Below are positions 53,977 to 62,248 of a stretch of DNA of 64,000 nt, piece by piece. The first letter of the stretch is position 1; the number at the start of each line of letters is the position of its first letter. The notes under the pieces were generated by a model. The model was not told where the DNA came from. It ran no database searches and saw only the letters and a program-made list of their open reading frames with translations. Source of the stretch: Bacteroidota bacterium (lineage in GTDB: Bacteria > Bacteroidota > Bacteroidia > Bacteroidales > CAIWKO01); the NCBI GenBank assembly GCA_037133915.1, contig JBAXND010000011.1:1-64000 (forward strand), written 5' to 3'. Position numbers and translations under genes: made by a program.

Positions 53977-55194
53977 TTAATGTTGTGCCGAAACATAATA
54001 GGTTTTATATCCATATTTTTTATGAAGCCATTTCACCAAAGCATCATAAAAATAAAGCAAATCAACAGACAGTATGACCGGAATAAGAATCAATCCGGTC
54101 TCTACTTTGTAATTAAAATCAGCGTACAGCCACAGCGAAATTCCAACAATGATAAATGAAGTGATTAACTGAACCACTTTAAAAAATATATGAAACCAAA
54201 TGTGGCGGTGAACATAATAATGAATGAAGAAAAACATGTGGATGTAACAGATTACAAAGGCGACAATTATCAATAGCCAGAATGGCATTTCGTTTATGTA
54301 GCTTCCGGCAAGCATCATTGAAACAATATTGGCGTGAATAAGCTGTCCATACATATCGGGAAATGAGCGTCCGCTGTACTTTGCATTCATCGGAGTAAAG
54401 TGAGAATCTTCCAGTACCTGGGTGCGTGTATCGGGACCTAAAAAGCCTAAAATGACAATCTTTCCACGTATCACAGCGAGGTTACCGTTTGTATCATTTA
54501 TCTCACCGGCATCAAAAACGATGAAGTTATCGCGCCGGCCGGTGTAGTTAATGACTTCAACTTCGTTATCCCGTTTTTCAAACTTCTCAGAAGCGTCAGC
54601 ACTGAATTTTTTAACAATTTCTGCAGCGAAGCAATTATATTTTTTCCCTTCAAATTCTTCAGATGGGCGAACATAGCGCACCGTGCTTTCGGGATCTGCC
54701 GAAACAAAATTTACAAATGCGTTTTGCTTTCCCGCACTAAAATAAGGGTGCGAAGTACGCATCAAATCGAACGCAGCGTTCAATTCAAGCTTGGAATAAT
54801 CAAAATAGCTTGCCAGTACAAGATTTTTTGTTTTTGCAAAGGCATTGGCAAGCAGTGTATCACCGGCATTTCCTTTGAGTTTTTCAAAAGTAATATCAAC
54901 GGCCACAACCGCCGGTTTGTACCGATTGATAATATTCAATTGTTTTGCAATACCAGCCCGTCCTAAATTTCCAACATTTACAAGCACAATATTCGTATCC
55001 GAAAGTTGCACACTGCCGTTATGTTCGCTTTTTCGAAGCTGAGAATAAATAAGATCTGTCATTTCGAAATCCTTGAGGGATTGACTTAACGGATTAAGAA
55101 AATGAATATTAAAAATGAACAGTTTCAACAGAAACATAAACAAAAACACAAAAAGGGTTGAAAAAAGTACATCTTTATGAAAAAAGAGCTTCAT
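53977..55194 (-). CDS. CHASE2-domain membrane sensor
   Basis: 405 residues. One N-terminal helix (~11-32), then a large extracytoplasmic CHASE2 domain (~45-290: IVLVNVGNLGRAGIAKQL, KPAVVAVDITFEKLKG, GKIVILGFLGPDTRTQ, HANIVSMMLAGSYI) and three C-terminal helices (~300-325, 333-360, 368-392). No kinase, cyclase or other output domain follows, so the signal must go through partners. First gene of the CHAT operon. CHASE2 and CHAT proteins are also found together in cyanobacteria, from memory. Confidence 0.85.
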   Translation of the reverse strand: MKLFFHKDVLFSTLFVFLFMFLLKLFIFNIHFLNPLSQSLKDFEMTDLIYSQLRKSEHNGSVQLSDTNIVLVNVGNLGRAGIAKQLNIINRYKPAVVAVDITFEKLKGNAGDTLLANAFAKTKNLVLASYFDYSKLELNAAFDLMRTSHPYFSAGKQNAFVNFVSADPESTVRYVRPSEEFEGKKYNCFAAEIVKKFSADASEKFEKRDNEVEVINYTGRRDNFIVFDAGEINDTNGNLAVIRGKIVILGFLGPDTRTQVLEDSHFTPMNAKYSGRSFPDMYGQLIHANIVSMMLAGSYINEMPFWLLIIVAFVICYIHMFFFIHYYVHRHIWFHIFFKVVQLITSFIIVGISLWLYADFNYKVETGLILIPVILSVDLLYFYDALVKWLHKKYGYKTYYVSAQH

Positions 55195-55277
55195 ACTTTA
55201 ATTATTACTTTATTAAGATAACACCATTTATAAATCTTGTGGCTCAATGGTAAGCGAATTTCTAAAAAAACATTCCA

Positions 55278-56423
55278 TTATTTGCCAATATGAATTTTTT
55301 CTCCAAGATATTTTGGCTGTGCATTGGTTACATATAAATCGATGAAAACTTTGACACGGGCGAACAATTCACGTACATTTGTTTTGAATCCCGAATAAGT
55401 TTTAACATCCCGCGCATTGAGCGCTATTGCGTCAATGCCATAATGCCTTGCAATAAAAACAGCGCGTTCATTCTGAAATTCCTGACTGATAACGGTGAAT
55501 TGCTGCTGCCCAAAAATTTCTTTGCATCGCAACATTGAATCCAACGTCCGAAATCCGGCATAATCCAGATAAATAGCATCTGAAGGAACGCCCAGCGCCA
55601 TCAGTTGAATTTTCATGGCGCGTGGTTCATTGTAATAATCAGAACCGTTGTCGCCACTCAAAATAATGTACTTTATTTTACCTGATTTATACAACTCTGC
55701 CGCCGCCTCAATTCTGAATTTAAAAAACAGATTTTCGAAGCCGTGGGCTGTATTTTTACTGGTACCAAGCACAATGCCCACGGAATTTTCAGGAATTACG
55801 GCTGTGTCGTCATATAGAAAAGGTGCTGAATAAAACAGAATTCTAAAATTACAGTATAAGACAATTCCTGCAATTAAAAAATAGCATAACAATGTAAGCC
55901 GCAACAAAATCGTGAGCCACCTGCGGAGTTTACCATTCTTCCCAACCTTGAAGCCGTCTGTTCCTGAAAAGCATTTATACGTTTTTCGATAATAAAGACC
56001 AGCATTCCAAAAGCGGAAAGCCGAGAAAAGAAGAGGAATTCCCATGGCAATATAAAAAGTACCAAGATTATCCATGTTGAAAAAATGCGCTGTTCTCAGC
56101 ACTATTCCGCATGAAATCATCAATGCCATTAACAAATAACTGCGCAGGTCGAAAAAAGAAAAGGCAGAGGGTTTTTCCTGATTAAGAAGAAAAATTCGTT
56201 TAAGGTGTTTATGAGAAACCCTTGAAAATAAAATAATGTAAAACAATATTCCGCCAGTAATCCCGGTAAAAATATGAAGGATAATAAGGTATTGCACATC
56301 GTCAGATTGCCATCCAAGACCTTTCCAAAGTAGCATTCCTCCGGCAAATGTCCATACCAACGCAGCAACAAAGACAAGATATTTCTTCGGTATTCTAAGT
56401 TTCAATGTGTCCCAAAAACTCAT
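55278..56423 (-). CDS. SanA-like (DUF218) protein with extra N-terminal membrane helices
   Basis: 381 residues. The C-terminal ~200 residues are a YdcF/SanA (DUF218) domain: VGIVLGTSKNT near 215, FFKFRIEAAAELYKSGKIK, YIILSGDNGSDYYNEPRAM, IYLDYAGFRTLDSMLRC and QEFQNERAVFIARHYGIDAIA. This is the SanA subgroup, linked to envelope barrier function. The N-terminal ~150 residues add four hydrophobic segments (YLVFVAALVWTFAGGMLLW and others) before the usual single SanA helix (~170-195). Fused parts are in one frame with no sign of error. Reaction unknown. Confidence 0.82.
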   Translation of the reverse strand: MSFWDTLKLRIPKKYLVFVAALVWTFAGGMLLWKGLGWQSDDVQYLIILHIFTGITGGILFYIILFSRVSHKHLKRIFLLNQEKPSAFSFFDLRSYLLMALMISCGIVLRTAHFFNMDNLGTFYIAMGIPLLFSAFRFWNAGLYYRKTYKCFSGTDGFKVGKNGKLRRWLTILLRLTLLCYFLIAGIVLYCNFRILFYSAPFLYDDTAVIPENSVGIVLGTSKNTAHGFENLFFKFRIEAAAELYKSGKIKYIILSGDNGSDYYNEPRAMKIQLMALGVPSDAIYLDYAGFRTLDSMLRCKEIFGQQQFTVISQEFQNERAVFIARHYGIDAIALNARDVKTYSGFKTNVRELFARVKVFIDLYVTNAQPKYLGEKIHIGK

Positions 56424-56455
56424 CTGTGCATGCGATTATAATAAAATAAAAACAC

Positions 56456-56866
56456 TTATTGTTTAACAGCTTTAACAGGAAATGTGGCAATTACATTCGA
56501 TTTGTAGGCTGTTCCATTTGCCATTGCCGGCGCAAATTTAATGGTTGACAGCACACGAACCACTTCTTCATCGACACCAAAGCCGACACCACTTAATACT
56601 AAAAATCCGGTGAGTGTGCTATCGGCCATCACATCAAAACTCACCATTACATTGCCGTAAGCCCGGTTCTGGTATGCCGTCTCAGAATATTTAATATTAT
56701 GCGCCATGAACGAGTACAAGGCAGTATCACCTTTTGGAAAGTGCGCTTGCTGCGTAACATTCACACTAAAATTTTTATTATACGGATTTTTATTCCCATT
56801 ATTCTGCGCACTACCTGCGAATACCAGGCCAATAACAAAGACCATAAAAAGTATAAGTTTCTCCAT
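56456..56866 (-). CDS. Exported stand-alone TonB C-terminal-like protein
   Basis: 136 residues; signal peptide ends AGSAQ. Residues ~50-130 match the TonB C-terminal fold: FMAHNIKYSETAYQNRAYGN, VMVSFDVMADSTLTGFLVLSG, DEEVVRVLSTIKFAPAMANG. There is no N-terminal membrane anchor or Pro-rich spacer, so it cannot itself be an energy transducer; the domain is free in the periplasm and may bind receptor TonB boxes or another partner. A -7 box lies ~56 nt upstream. Confidence 0.82.
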   Translation of the reverse strand: MEKLILFMVFVIGLVFAGSAQNNGNKNPYNKNFSVNVTQQAHFPKGDTALYSFMAHNIKYSETAYQNRAYGNVMVSFDVMADSTLTGFLVLSGVGFGVDEEVVRVLSTIKFAPAMANGTAYKSNVIATFPVKAVKQ

Positions 56867-56921
56867 GATTAATTGTTTTTAAGGGTTGCCCCGGTTTATA
56901 CTGATAAACACTGAATCGCAA

Positions 56922-56929
56922 CAAATATA
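56922..56929 (-). promoter_or_regulatory. -7 box TATATTTG
   Basis: Exact TAnnTTTG match on the minus strand, leader ~50 nt to the ATG at 56866. Confidence 0.55.
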
Positions 56930-56963
56930 GGCAATGGTATCAAATTGTCCCACACATTTGTGG

Positions 56964-58940
56964 TTATTTACCCATTATAACAAATTCTGTGCGTCTGTTT
57001 TTAGCCCGGCCTTCAGGTGTATCGTTAGAAACCAATGGCTTTGTTTCACCAAATCCCTGAAACGACAGTCTGGATGCATCAATGCTTCGTTGTATGAGGT
57101 ATTCGTAAACTGATTTTGCTCTGCTTTCGGAGAGTTTCAGGTTACCTTCATCATTTCCCACATTATCTGTATGACCCTGTATGGAAACTTTTATAGCGGG
57201 GTTTTCTTCCAGAAACTCAATAAACCCGTCAAGAATTAATTTCGTTTCTACGGATAATTCAAACGAATTGGTTTCAAAATACACGTCATTCAGGCGATAC
57301 GAATTACCAACTTCAACCGGTTTAATTTCAAAATCGATGATAACAGGTTCGTCAAAAACCGGATCTCCCTGCGAAATATACTTTGATTCGTACGCATAAT
57401 CGGGTTTTTTAATAGTCATAATATAATCACTTTTCATGATTACAGCCACCGCATATTTTCCAGTAACCGTGTCAACCGGGATTTCTGTGACTTTTTTTGT
57501 TTCAACATTTTTAATTTCAATCCGTGCATTCACCGGCATATTTGTACCTTCATCTTTTACTTCTCCTTTTATGATGGCCACTTCTTCTGCTCTGGCTTCC
57601 TTATAAAGCTCAAAAGAATAAATATCCCAACCGCCGGGTCCTTTTAGCTTATTTGATGCAAAATAACCTGTACGGGCGTTCGCACTTGCAAAAAATGAGG
57701 TCTCATCATCTTTAGTGTTTATCGGGTAACCTATGTTGACCGGCTTCGACCAGCTGCCGTCGGGCTGCATACGCGAGAAATAGATATCATAGCCTCCCAT
57801 TCCCATCAAATCGTCAGAATCAGAAGAAAAATACAGCGTCTGGCTATCAGAATGAATGAACGGTGATTTCTCATTTCCTTTCGTATTAATTGACGGCCCC
57901 AGATTTTCAGGGGTTTTCCACTCCCCTGCTTCATTTTTCCGTGATCTCCAAATGTCATATCCACCCAGACCACCCGGTCTGTCGCTCACAAAATATAAAG
58001 TTTTTCCGTCAGAGGAAATACTCGGCATCGCTTCCCAGGTTTTAGCATCATTGATTGTGGGTACTGCTTCCGGCTCCGACCAAATTCCGTTAGCATCTTT
58101 ATGGGAATAGTAAATATCACAGTTCAGGTAATTGGCCATATTGTATTTTCCAACCGTATAATACAATTCATCATTCAGCAGTGTAAGTGTAGCACCGCCC
58201 TCATTATCAAACACGTTGAAGGGCCAGGGCATCTCCTTCCCGTTATCAAAAGAACCGTCTTTCCGGAGGCTTTCGTAGAATTTCTCTTTCCAAACAGGCT
58301 TGGGGACAAGGTCGTTTCTGTTCGGGGGCATTTCAAGACGGCGCGTGTACAGAGCGACTTCACCGTCGGGTGAAATAAACGGGAGAATTTCGTCATTGGC
58401 GGTGCAAATACCCTTCACATAAATTGGATTAAATGGCACGGGTTTGCTGTAGGCGTCGTTATAAAATTTTGCCCATTTCAGCAAATCGCCGGCACGATTG
58501 TAATCTGCGTCATTATCAACTTTTTCGGCATCTTTAACAAATTTGCTCAGATATTTTACTGCTAAATCCCATTTTTCGTCACCGGCATAAATATCACCCA
58601 AAAAATAGTACGCATAAATATCAACGTCGGGGCATAATTCAACTGCTTTCAGCAGATTTGCTTCGGCAGCTTTTAGATTGTAATCTTGTTTTTTAAAATT
58701 GATATAACCCATAAAAAAGTAGGCATTCGCAGCAGTTGGATCCAATTCTGTCACTTCCTTGAATAATGGATATGCTTCGGCAGTTTTACGATCCTTAAAT
58801 AAATCCAGTGCTTTCTGGTATGTTTTAACGGCTTTTTTATTTGCAAGTTCAGGGCAGGCACTTTCATTGTCCTGAGCATTTGCAGCAAAGAACATGAAAG
58901 AAATTACAAATCCTGATATGAAGTGTCCTATTTTCAGCAT
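56964..58940 (-). CDS. PorE-like OmpA-family protein (TPR, PD40 propeller, carboxypeptidase-like, OmpA)
   Basis: 658 residues; signal peptide ends FAANAQ. Domains in order: TPR (~35-135), a PD40/WD40-like propeller (~190-430, SSDGKTLYFVSDRPGGLGGYDIW and kin, e.g. YFSSDSDDLMGMGGYDIYF), a carboxypeptidase-regulatory-like domain (~440-520), and a peptidoglycan-binding OmpA domain (~545-655, VSIQGHTDNVGND, RAKNRRTEFVI). This is the order of T9SS component PorE, though PorE of Porphyromonas is a lipoprotein and here I see no lipobox. Overlaps the aroC stop by 7 nt. Confidence 0.85.
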   Translation of the reverse strand: MLKIGHFISGFVISFMFFAANAQDNESACPELANKKAVKTYQKALDLFKDRKTAEAYPLFKEVTELDPTAANAYFFMGYINFKKQDYNLKAAEANLLKAVELCPDVDIYAYYFLGDIYAGDEKWDLAVKYLSKFVKDAEKVDNDADYNRAGDLLKWAKFYNDAYSKPVPFNPIYVKGICTANDEILPFISPDGEVALYTRRLEMPPNRNDLVPKPVWKEKFYESLRKDGSFDNGKEMPWPFNVFDNEGGATLTLLNDELYYTVGKYNMANYLNCDIYYSHKDANGIWSEPEAVPTINDAKTWEAMPSISSDGKTLYFVSDRPGGLGGYDIWRSRKNEAGEWKTPENLGPSINTKGNEKSPFIHSDSQTLYFSSDSDDLMGMGGYDIYFSRMQPDGSWSKPVNIGYPINTKDDETSFFASANARTGYFASNKLKGPGGWDIYSFELYKEARAEEVAIIKGEVKDEGTNMPVNARIEIKNVETKKVTEIPVDTVTGKYAVAVIMKSDYIMTIKKPDYAYESKYISQGDPVFDEPVIIDFEIKPVEVGNSYRLNDVYFETNSFELSVETKLILDGFIEFLEENPAIKVSIQGHTDNVGNDEGNLKLSESRAKSVYEYLIQRSIDASRLSFQGFGETKPLVSNDTPEGRAKNRRTEFVIMGK

Positions 58941-60010
58941 GTCGTATTGTTCCTGAGAAAACTATCTGTAACAACCAATGCAGCCATTGCCTCAACAATC
59001 GGGACAGCACGTGGCACCACACATATATCATGCCGCCCTTTAATTGCAATCTCTGTCTTTTTCAAATTAACGTCAAGAGTTTGCTGTTTGGTATGTATTG
59101 CCGAAACGGGTTTAAACGCCACCCTGAAAGTGATGTCCATACCGTTTGAGATTCCGCCCTGTATTCCCCCTGAATGATTTGTTTTTGTAGCAATCACACC
59201 ATCCTTTTTAATGAAAATATCATTGTGTTCTGAGCCTGTCATGGCGGTTCCTGCGAAACCACTGCCATATTCAAATCCTTTAACTGACGGAATACTCATT
59301 ATGGCATGTGCCAGACGCGCCTGCAGTTTTTCAAAAATCGGATCACCGATACCTGCAGGACATCCCGAAATAGTGCAGCAAATTGTTCCGCCTGTCGTAT
59401 CGCCCCTCTTTTGTAATTGCCGCAACAGACCTTCCATTTTCACGGATGTACTTTTATCAGGGCAACGCACCAAACTTTCGTCAATAGAGAGTTCATTTAC
59501 CGAAGACATATTTTTTTTCATTTTTATGCCCCCAATTTCATCAACGTAAGCAACAATGTTTATCTTTTTTGACTGTAGAAAAATACGGGCAATGCCACCT
59601 CCAGCAACAACAGGTGCCATGAGCCGTGCCGAAGCCATTCCGGTGCCGGCAGGAGGCGCTAATCCGTATTTCATATAATAGGTGAAATCCGCGTGAGACG
59701 GTCTGAAGGAGTTTTTCAGCGCCTTATAATCTGCCGTACGCTGATCGCTGTTTCTTATAATGAATGCTATAGGAAAGCCGTTGCTGATGCCATTTTCTAT
59801 GCCTGACAGCCATTCAACAATATCAGTTTCGTGTCGCTGGGATGCAAAAAAAGTATTAGCCGGCCGGCGTCTGTCCATCTGTTTTTGAATCCATTGCTCA
59901 TCAACAGCCAAACCAGGCGGACAGCCTTCGATGACACCACCAATTGCAACACCATGCGACTCTCCAAAAATGGAAAGTCTGAAATTCCCGCCAAATGAAT
60001 GACTGCTCAT
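58934..60010 (-). CDS. aroC: Chorismate synthase
   Basis: 358 residues. Converts 5-enolpyruvylshikimate 3-phosphate to chorismate, with reduced FMN. Motifs: GNFRLSIFGESHGVAIGGVI, RRPANTFFASQRHE, SFRPSHADFTY, GTGMASARLMAPVVAGGGIA and KTNHSGGIQGGISNG. Start 60010 is the only Met before the first motif (a GTG at 60016 is inside the -7 box). Its product feeds PabAB, encoded ~41 kb away in this window. The ATGCTGA overlap (58934-58940) couples it to the PorE-like gene. Confidence 0.96.
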   Translation of the reverse strand: MSSHSFGGNFRLSIFGESHGVAIGGVIEGCPPGLAVDEQWIQKQMDRRRPANTFFASQRHETDIVEWLSGIENGISNGFPIAFIIRNSDQRTADYKALKNSFRPSHADFTYYMKYGLAPPAGTGMASARLMAPVVAGGGIARIFLQSKKINIVAYVDEIGGIKMKKNMSSVNELSIDESLVRCPDKSTSVKMEGLLRQLQKRGDTTGGTICCTISGCPAGIGDPIFEKLQARLAHAIMSIPSVKGFEYGSGFAGTAMTGSEHNDIFIKKDGVIATKTNHSGGIQGGISNGMDITFRVAFKPVSAIHTKQQTLDVNLKKTEIAIKGRHDICVVPRAVPIVEAMAALVVTDSFLRNNTTC

Positions 60011-60015
60011 ATACA

Positions 60016-60023
60016 CAAAAGTA
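60016..60023 (-). promoter_or_regulatory. -7 box TACTTTTG for aroC
   Basis: Exact TAnnTTTG match on the minus strand, only 5 nt before the aroC ATG; the transcript may start at the ATG. Confidence 0.6.
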
Positions 60024-60122
60024 TGAATATTAACGGGAAAACAGGGCGGGAAAGGTTCAAAAAATCAACACCTTTATTAACACAAAAACAGTACAAAGTC
60101 AGAACTGACAATGGAAGAATGC

Positions 60123-62240
60123 TTATTTCACAACAATTTTATAATGAGAAGTCCCAAGGGCGCTTTGCAATTTCATAAAGTAAATGCCCGATGCCAGACC
60201 GCTTATATCAATGGTTGCAGCAAACTGACCGCTAATGGCCGGATTTGTGACTGATGATAAAACCTCCATTCCACGGCTGTCGAAAAGCGAAATATTCAAT
60301 ACACCCGACTCTGCTGCAATTCCGGAAACATTAATAATATCGTTTGCAGGATTTGGATAAATAAGCATCCCGGAATTCATATTAGTTCCCTCAACCGCAG
60401 AAGTAGAACTTGTGTAATTAGCATCCCAACCCGCACCTGTATTCAGTGAATTTGTAACAAAAGTGATAAGCACTTTACCAGTATAAATAGTCATCGAGGT
60501 TGGCAACGTATTGCCCGTCCACTCTGCTACTTCGGTATTGGTTGATTCGTTGTAAACCTTCACCATATCATTACCCGCTTCTATATCAAGCGAAGTAAAA
60601 TTGAGTGTTATGGCATGCGCACCCGGCGGTCTGATTCGCCAATGGCAAATAGTATTATTGTTGTAATTATTGATATCACTACCATCCGAAAAACTGCCGG
60701 CAGGTTCGGTGAGTTCCATCATAAAATCACAAAACTGATATTTCACGGTTCGGTAGGAGGCAAACCAGCCTGAAGCGTTATTTGCATTGTCAGAAACAAA
60801 ACGTATCAGCATTTTATTACCCGTAGATTGAATGGTGGCAGGTATCGTATTTCCCGAAAAAACGCCTAATACTGAATCGCTCGTTGAGGCGCCATCATAT
60901 ACCGTTACCACATCATTCCCGGCTTCGGTAATAAAATCACGAAATTCTAAAATGATTGACTGTGTAGGCTCCGATGGTGCGATGAGCCAGTAACAGTCGG
61001 CATTGGCTTGATAATTTTCGATGGGACCGCTGCCGTCTTCAACAGAGCCGCGCACACCCGTCAGGGTTTTACTTCCTGAACAATAATAAGGATATTGGGT
61101 TGCCGGATAAAGGTCTAAACCTGCCTGCTGACCTGAATTAAAGGTATAACCCGGATTCAGATTATCGAGGTAAAAATATCCGTCAAACGCCCCGCTCCAA
61201 CCCCAGTTGAAATGAAAATAATCAGAATTCTGATAGCCGTCGCATACAAAAGCATGACCACCATCAGGACCATGACCGGAGTAAATTACAGGCCATTTAT
61301 TATCAAGATTGCTGCGCAGCATAGATTTCCATTGACTATCGCTGTAATTATAACGGTTGTATAACTGCCCGCCCGGATTGTATCCGAAATTATTTATCAT
61401 TGCATTGACGGCATCTTCCATATACGCACCAGAGCCATCGGGAGAATACATCATGTCAACAGCAATGCCGCAATGGTATTGTATTTTCGACATCTCGGAA
61501 TTATAATAGTTTCCGATATTATCCTGCATAGCGTTCCAGTCATAAGTAGTATTTGCAAAATCGGCAAAAAGATAACCATAGTCAGAAGTATAACCATGGG
61601 AGCCTGTTCCCTGTAATGGAAAACGGTAATAATACATTGTTTGTGCCATACAGGTAGCAACGCATCCCGACCATACATGCCCACCCGGACCGGCAGTATC
61701 AATTGGGCAAACCATATTGTAAAAAATGCCTTGATCCCACGTAGAACGCAGCAAGGGAGCCATTGATTTCATGCCTTTACTCTCAAATGACTGTATTTGC
61801 CTGCCTGCCAGCAAATCATTCCAGGCATTGCTTGCAGAAACGCCTGCAGGAATTTTATCAGAGACGCTATTAAATATTTGCTCTTCGTATTGCCGCATCC
61901 ACCACGAAAATTCAGGAGAAGCATTTTCCAACGAAAAATTATTTTCAAATGAATATCCTAAAAGTGGAAATACGCTTTGATCGGCAGAAATAATTACAAA
62001 ACCGCCATTGACAACATTGAACACATAATAGGTTACCGTATTTTTATAAGTGCTCGCTTTTACCAGATCACCTACACCTTTAATTTCATTATTAATATTA
62101 TCAGGAGCATACTGAGATACGAAGCTATTTGCGGCCTGACGTGCCTTGTTGACATTTACTTTCTGCGCAAAAGAAATACCGGACATTACCGGTATTGATA
62201 AAATAAAAGCGAGTCCTAATTTTATAATTTTATGTACCAT
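60123..62240 (-). CDS. Secreted C10 (streptopain-like) peptidase with CUB domains and T9SS signal
   Basis: 705 residues. Signal peptide ends ISFAQ, then an inhibitory-type propeptide (~27-160: ARQAANSFVSQYA, GGFVIISADQSVFPLLGYS). The mature papain-like domain has Cys193 (WSGCVATCMAQ) and His329 (GGHAFVCDGYQ), with FHFNWGWSGAFDGYFYLDN downstream, as in streptopain and PrtT. Two CUB-like domains follow (~390-500, ~505-615, each with a VVTVYDG or MVKVYNE strand) and a type A T9SS domain (IYPNPANDIINVSG, LASGIYFMKLQ). Extracellular proteolysis. 8 bp after its paralogue. Confidence 0.92.
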   Translation of the reverse strand: MVHKIIKLGLAFILSIPVMSGISFAQKVNVNKARQAANSFVSQYAPDNINNEIKGVGDLVKASTYKNTVTYYVFNVVNGGFVIISADQSVFPLLGYSFENNFSLENASPEFSWWMRQYEEQIFNSVSDKIPAGVSASNAWNDLLAGRQIQSFESKGMKSMAPLLRSTWDQGIFYNMVCPIDTAGPGGHVWSGCVATCMAQTMYYYRFPLQGTGSHGYTSDYGYLFADFANTTYDWNAMQDNIGNYYNSEMSKIQYHCGIAVDMMYSPDGSGAYMEDAVNAMINNFGYNPGGQLYNRYNYSDSQWKSMLRSNLDNKWPVIYSGHGPDGGHAFVCDGYQNSDYFHFNWGWSGAFDGYFYLDNLNPGYTFNSGQQAGLDLYPATQYPYYCSGSKTLTGVRGSVEDGSGPIENYQANADCYWLIAPSEPTQSIILEFRDFITEAGNDVVTVYDGASTSDSVLGVFSGNTIPATIQSTGNKMLIRFVSDNANNASGWFASYRTVKYQFCDFMMELTEPAGSFSDGSDINNYNNNTICHWRIRPPGAHAITLNFTSLDIEAGNDMVKVYNESTNTEVAEWTGNTLPTSMTIYTGKVLITFVTNSLNTGAGWDANYTSSTSAVEGTNMNSGMLIYPNPANDIINVSGIAAESGVLNISLFDSRGMEVLSSVTNPAISGQFAATIDISGLASGIYFMKLQSALGTSHYKIVVK

Positions 62241-62248
62241 GCAGCGTT

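Noticed and set aside
38799..55194. Anti-phage defence island based on caspase-like genes
   Set aside because: The caspase, metacaspase and CHAT proteins all have export signals, and there is no nuclease, reverse transcriptase, CRISPR effector or nucleotide-signal cyclase nearby; an envelope role fits better.
55236..55262. D-arm-like GGCTCAATGGTAAGC sequence
   Set aside because: No anticodon arm, T arm or acceptor pairing follows in the 40 bases before the next gene; chance similarity.
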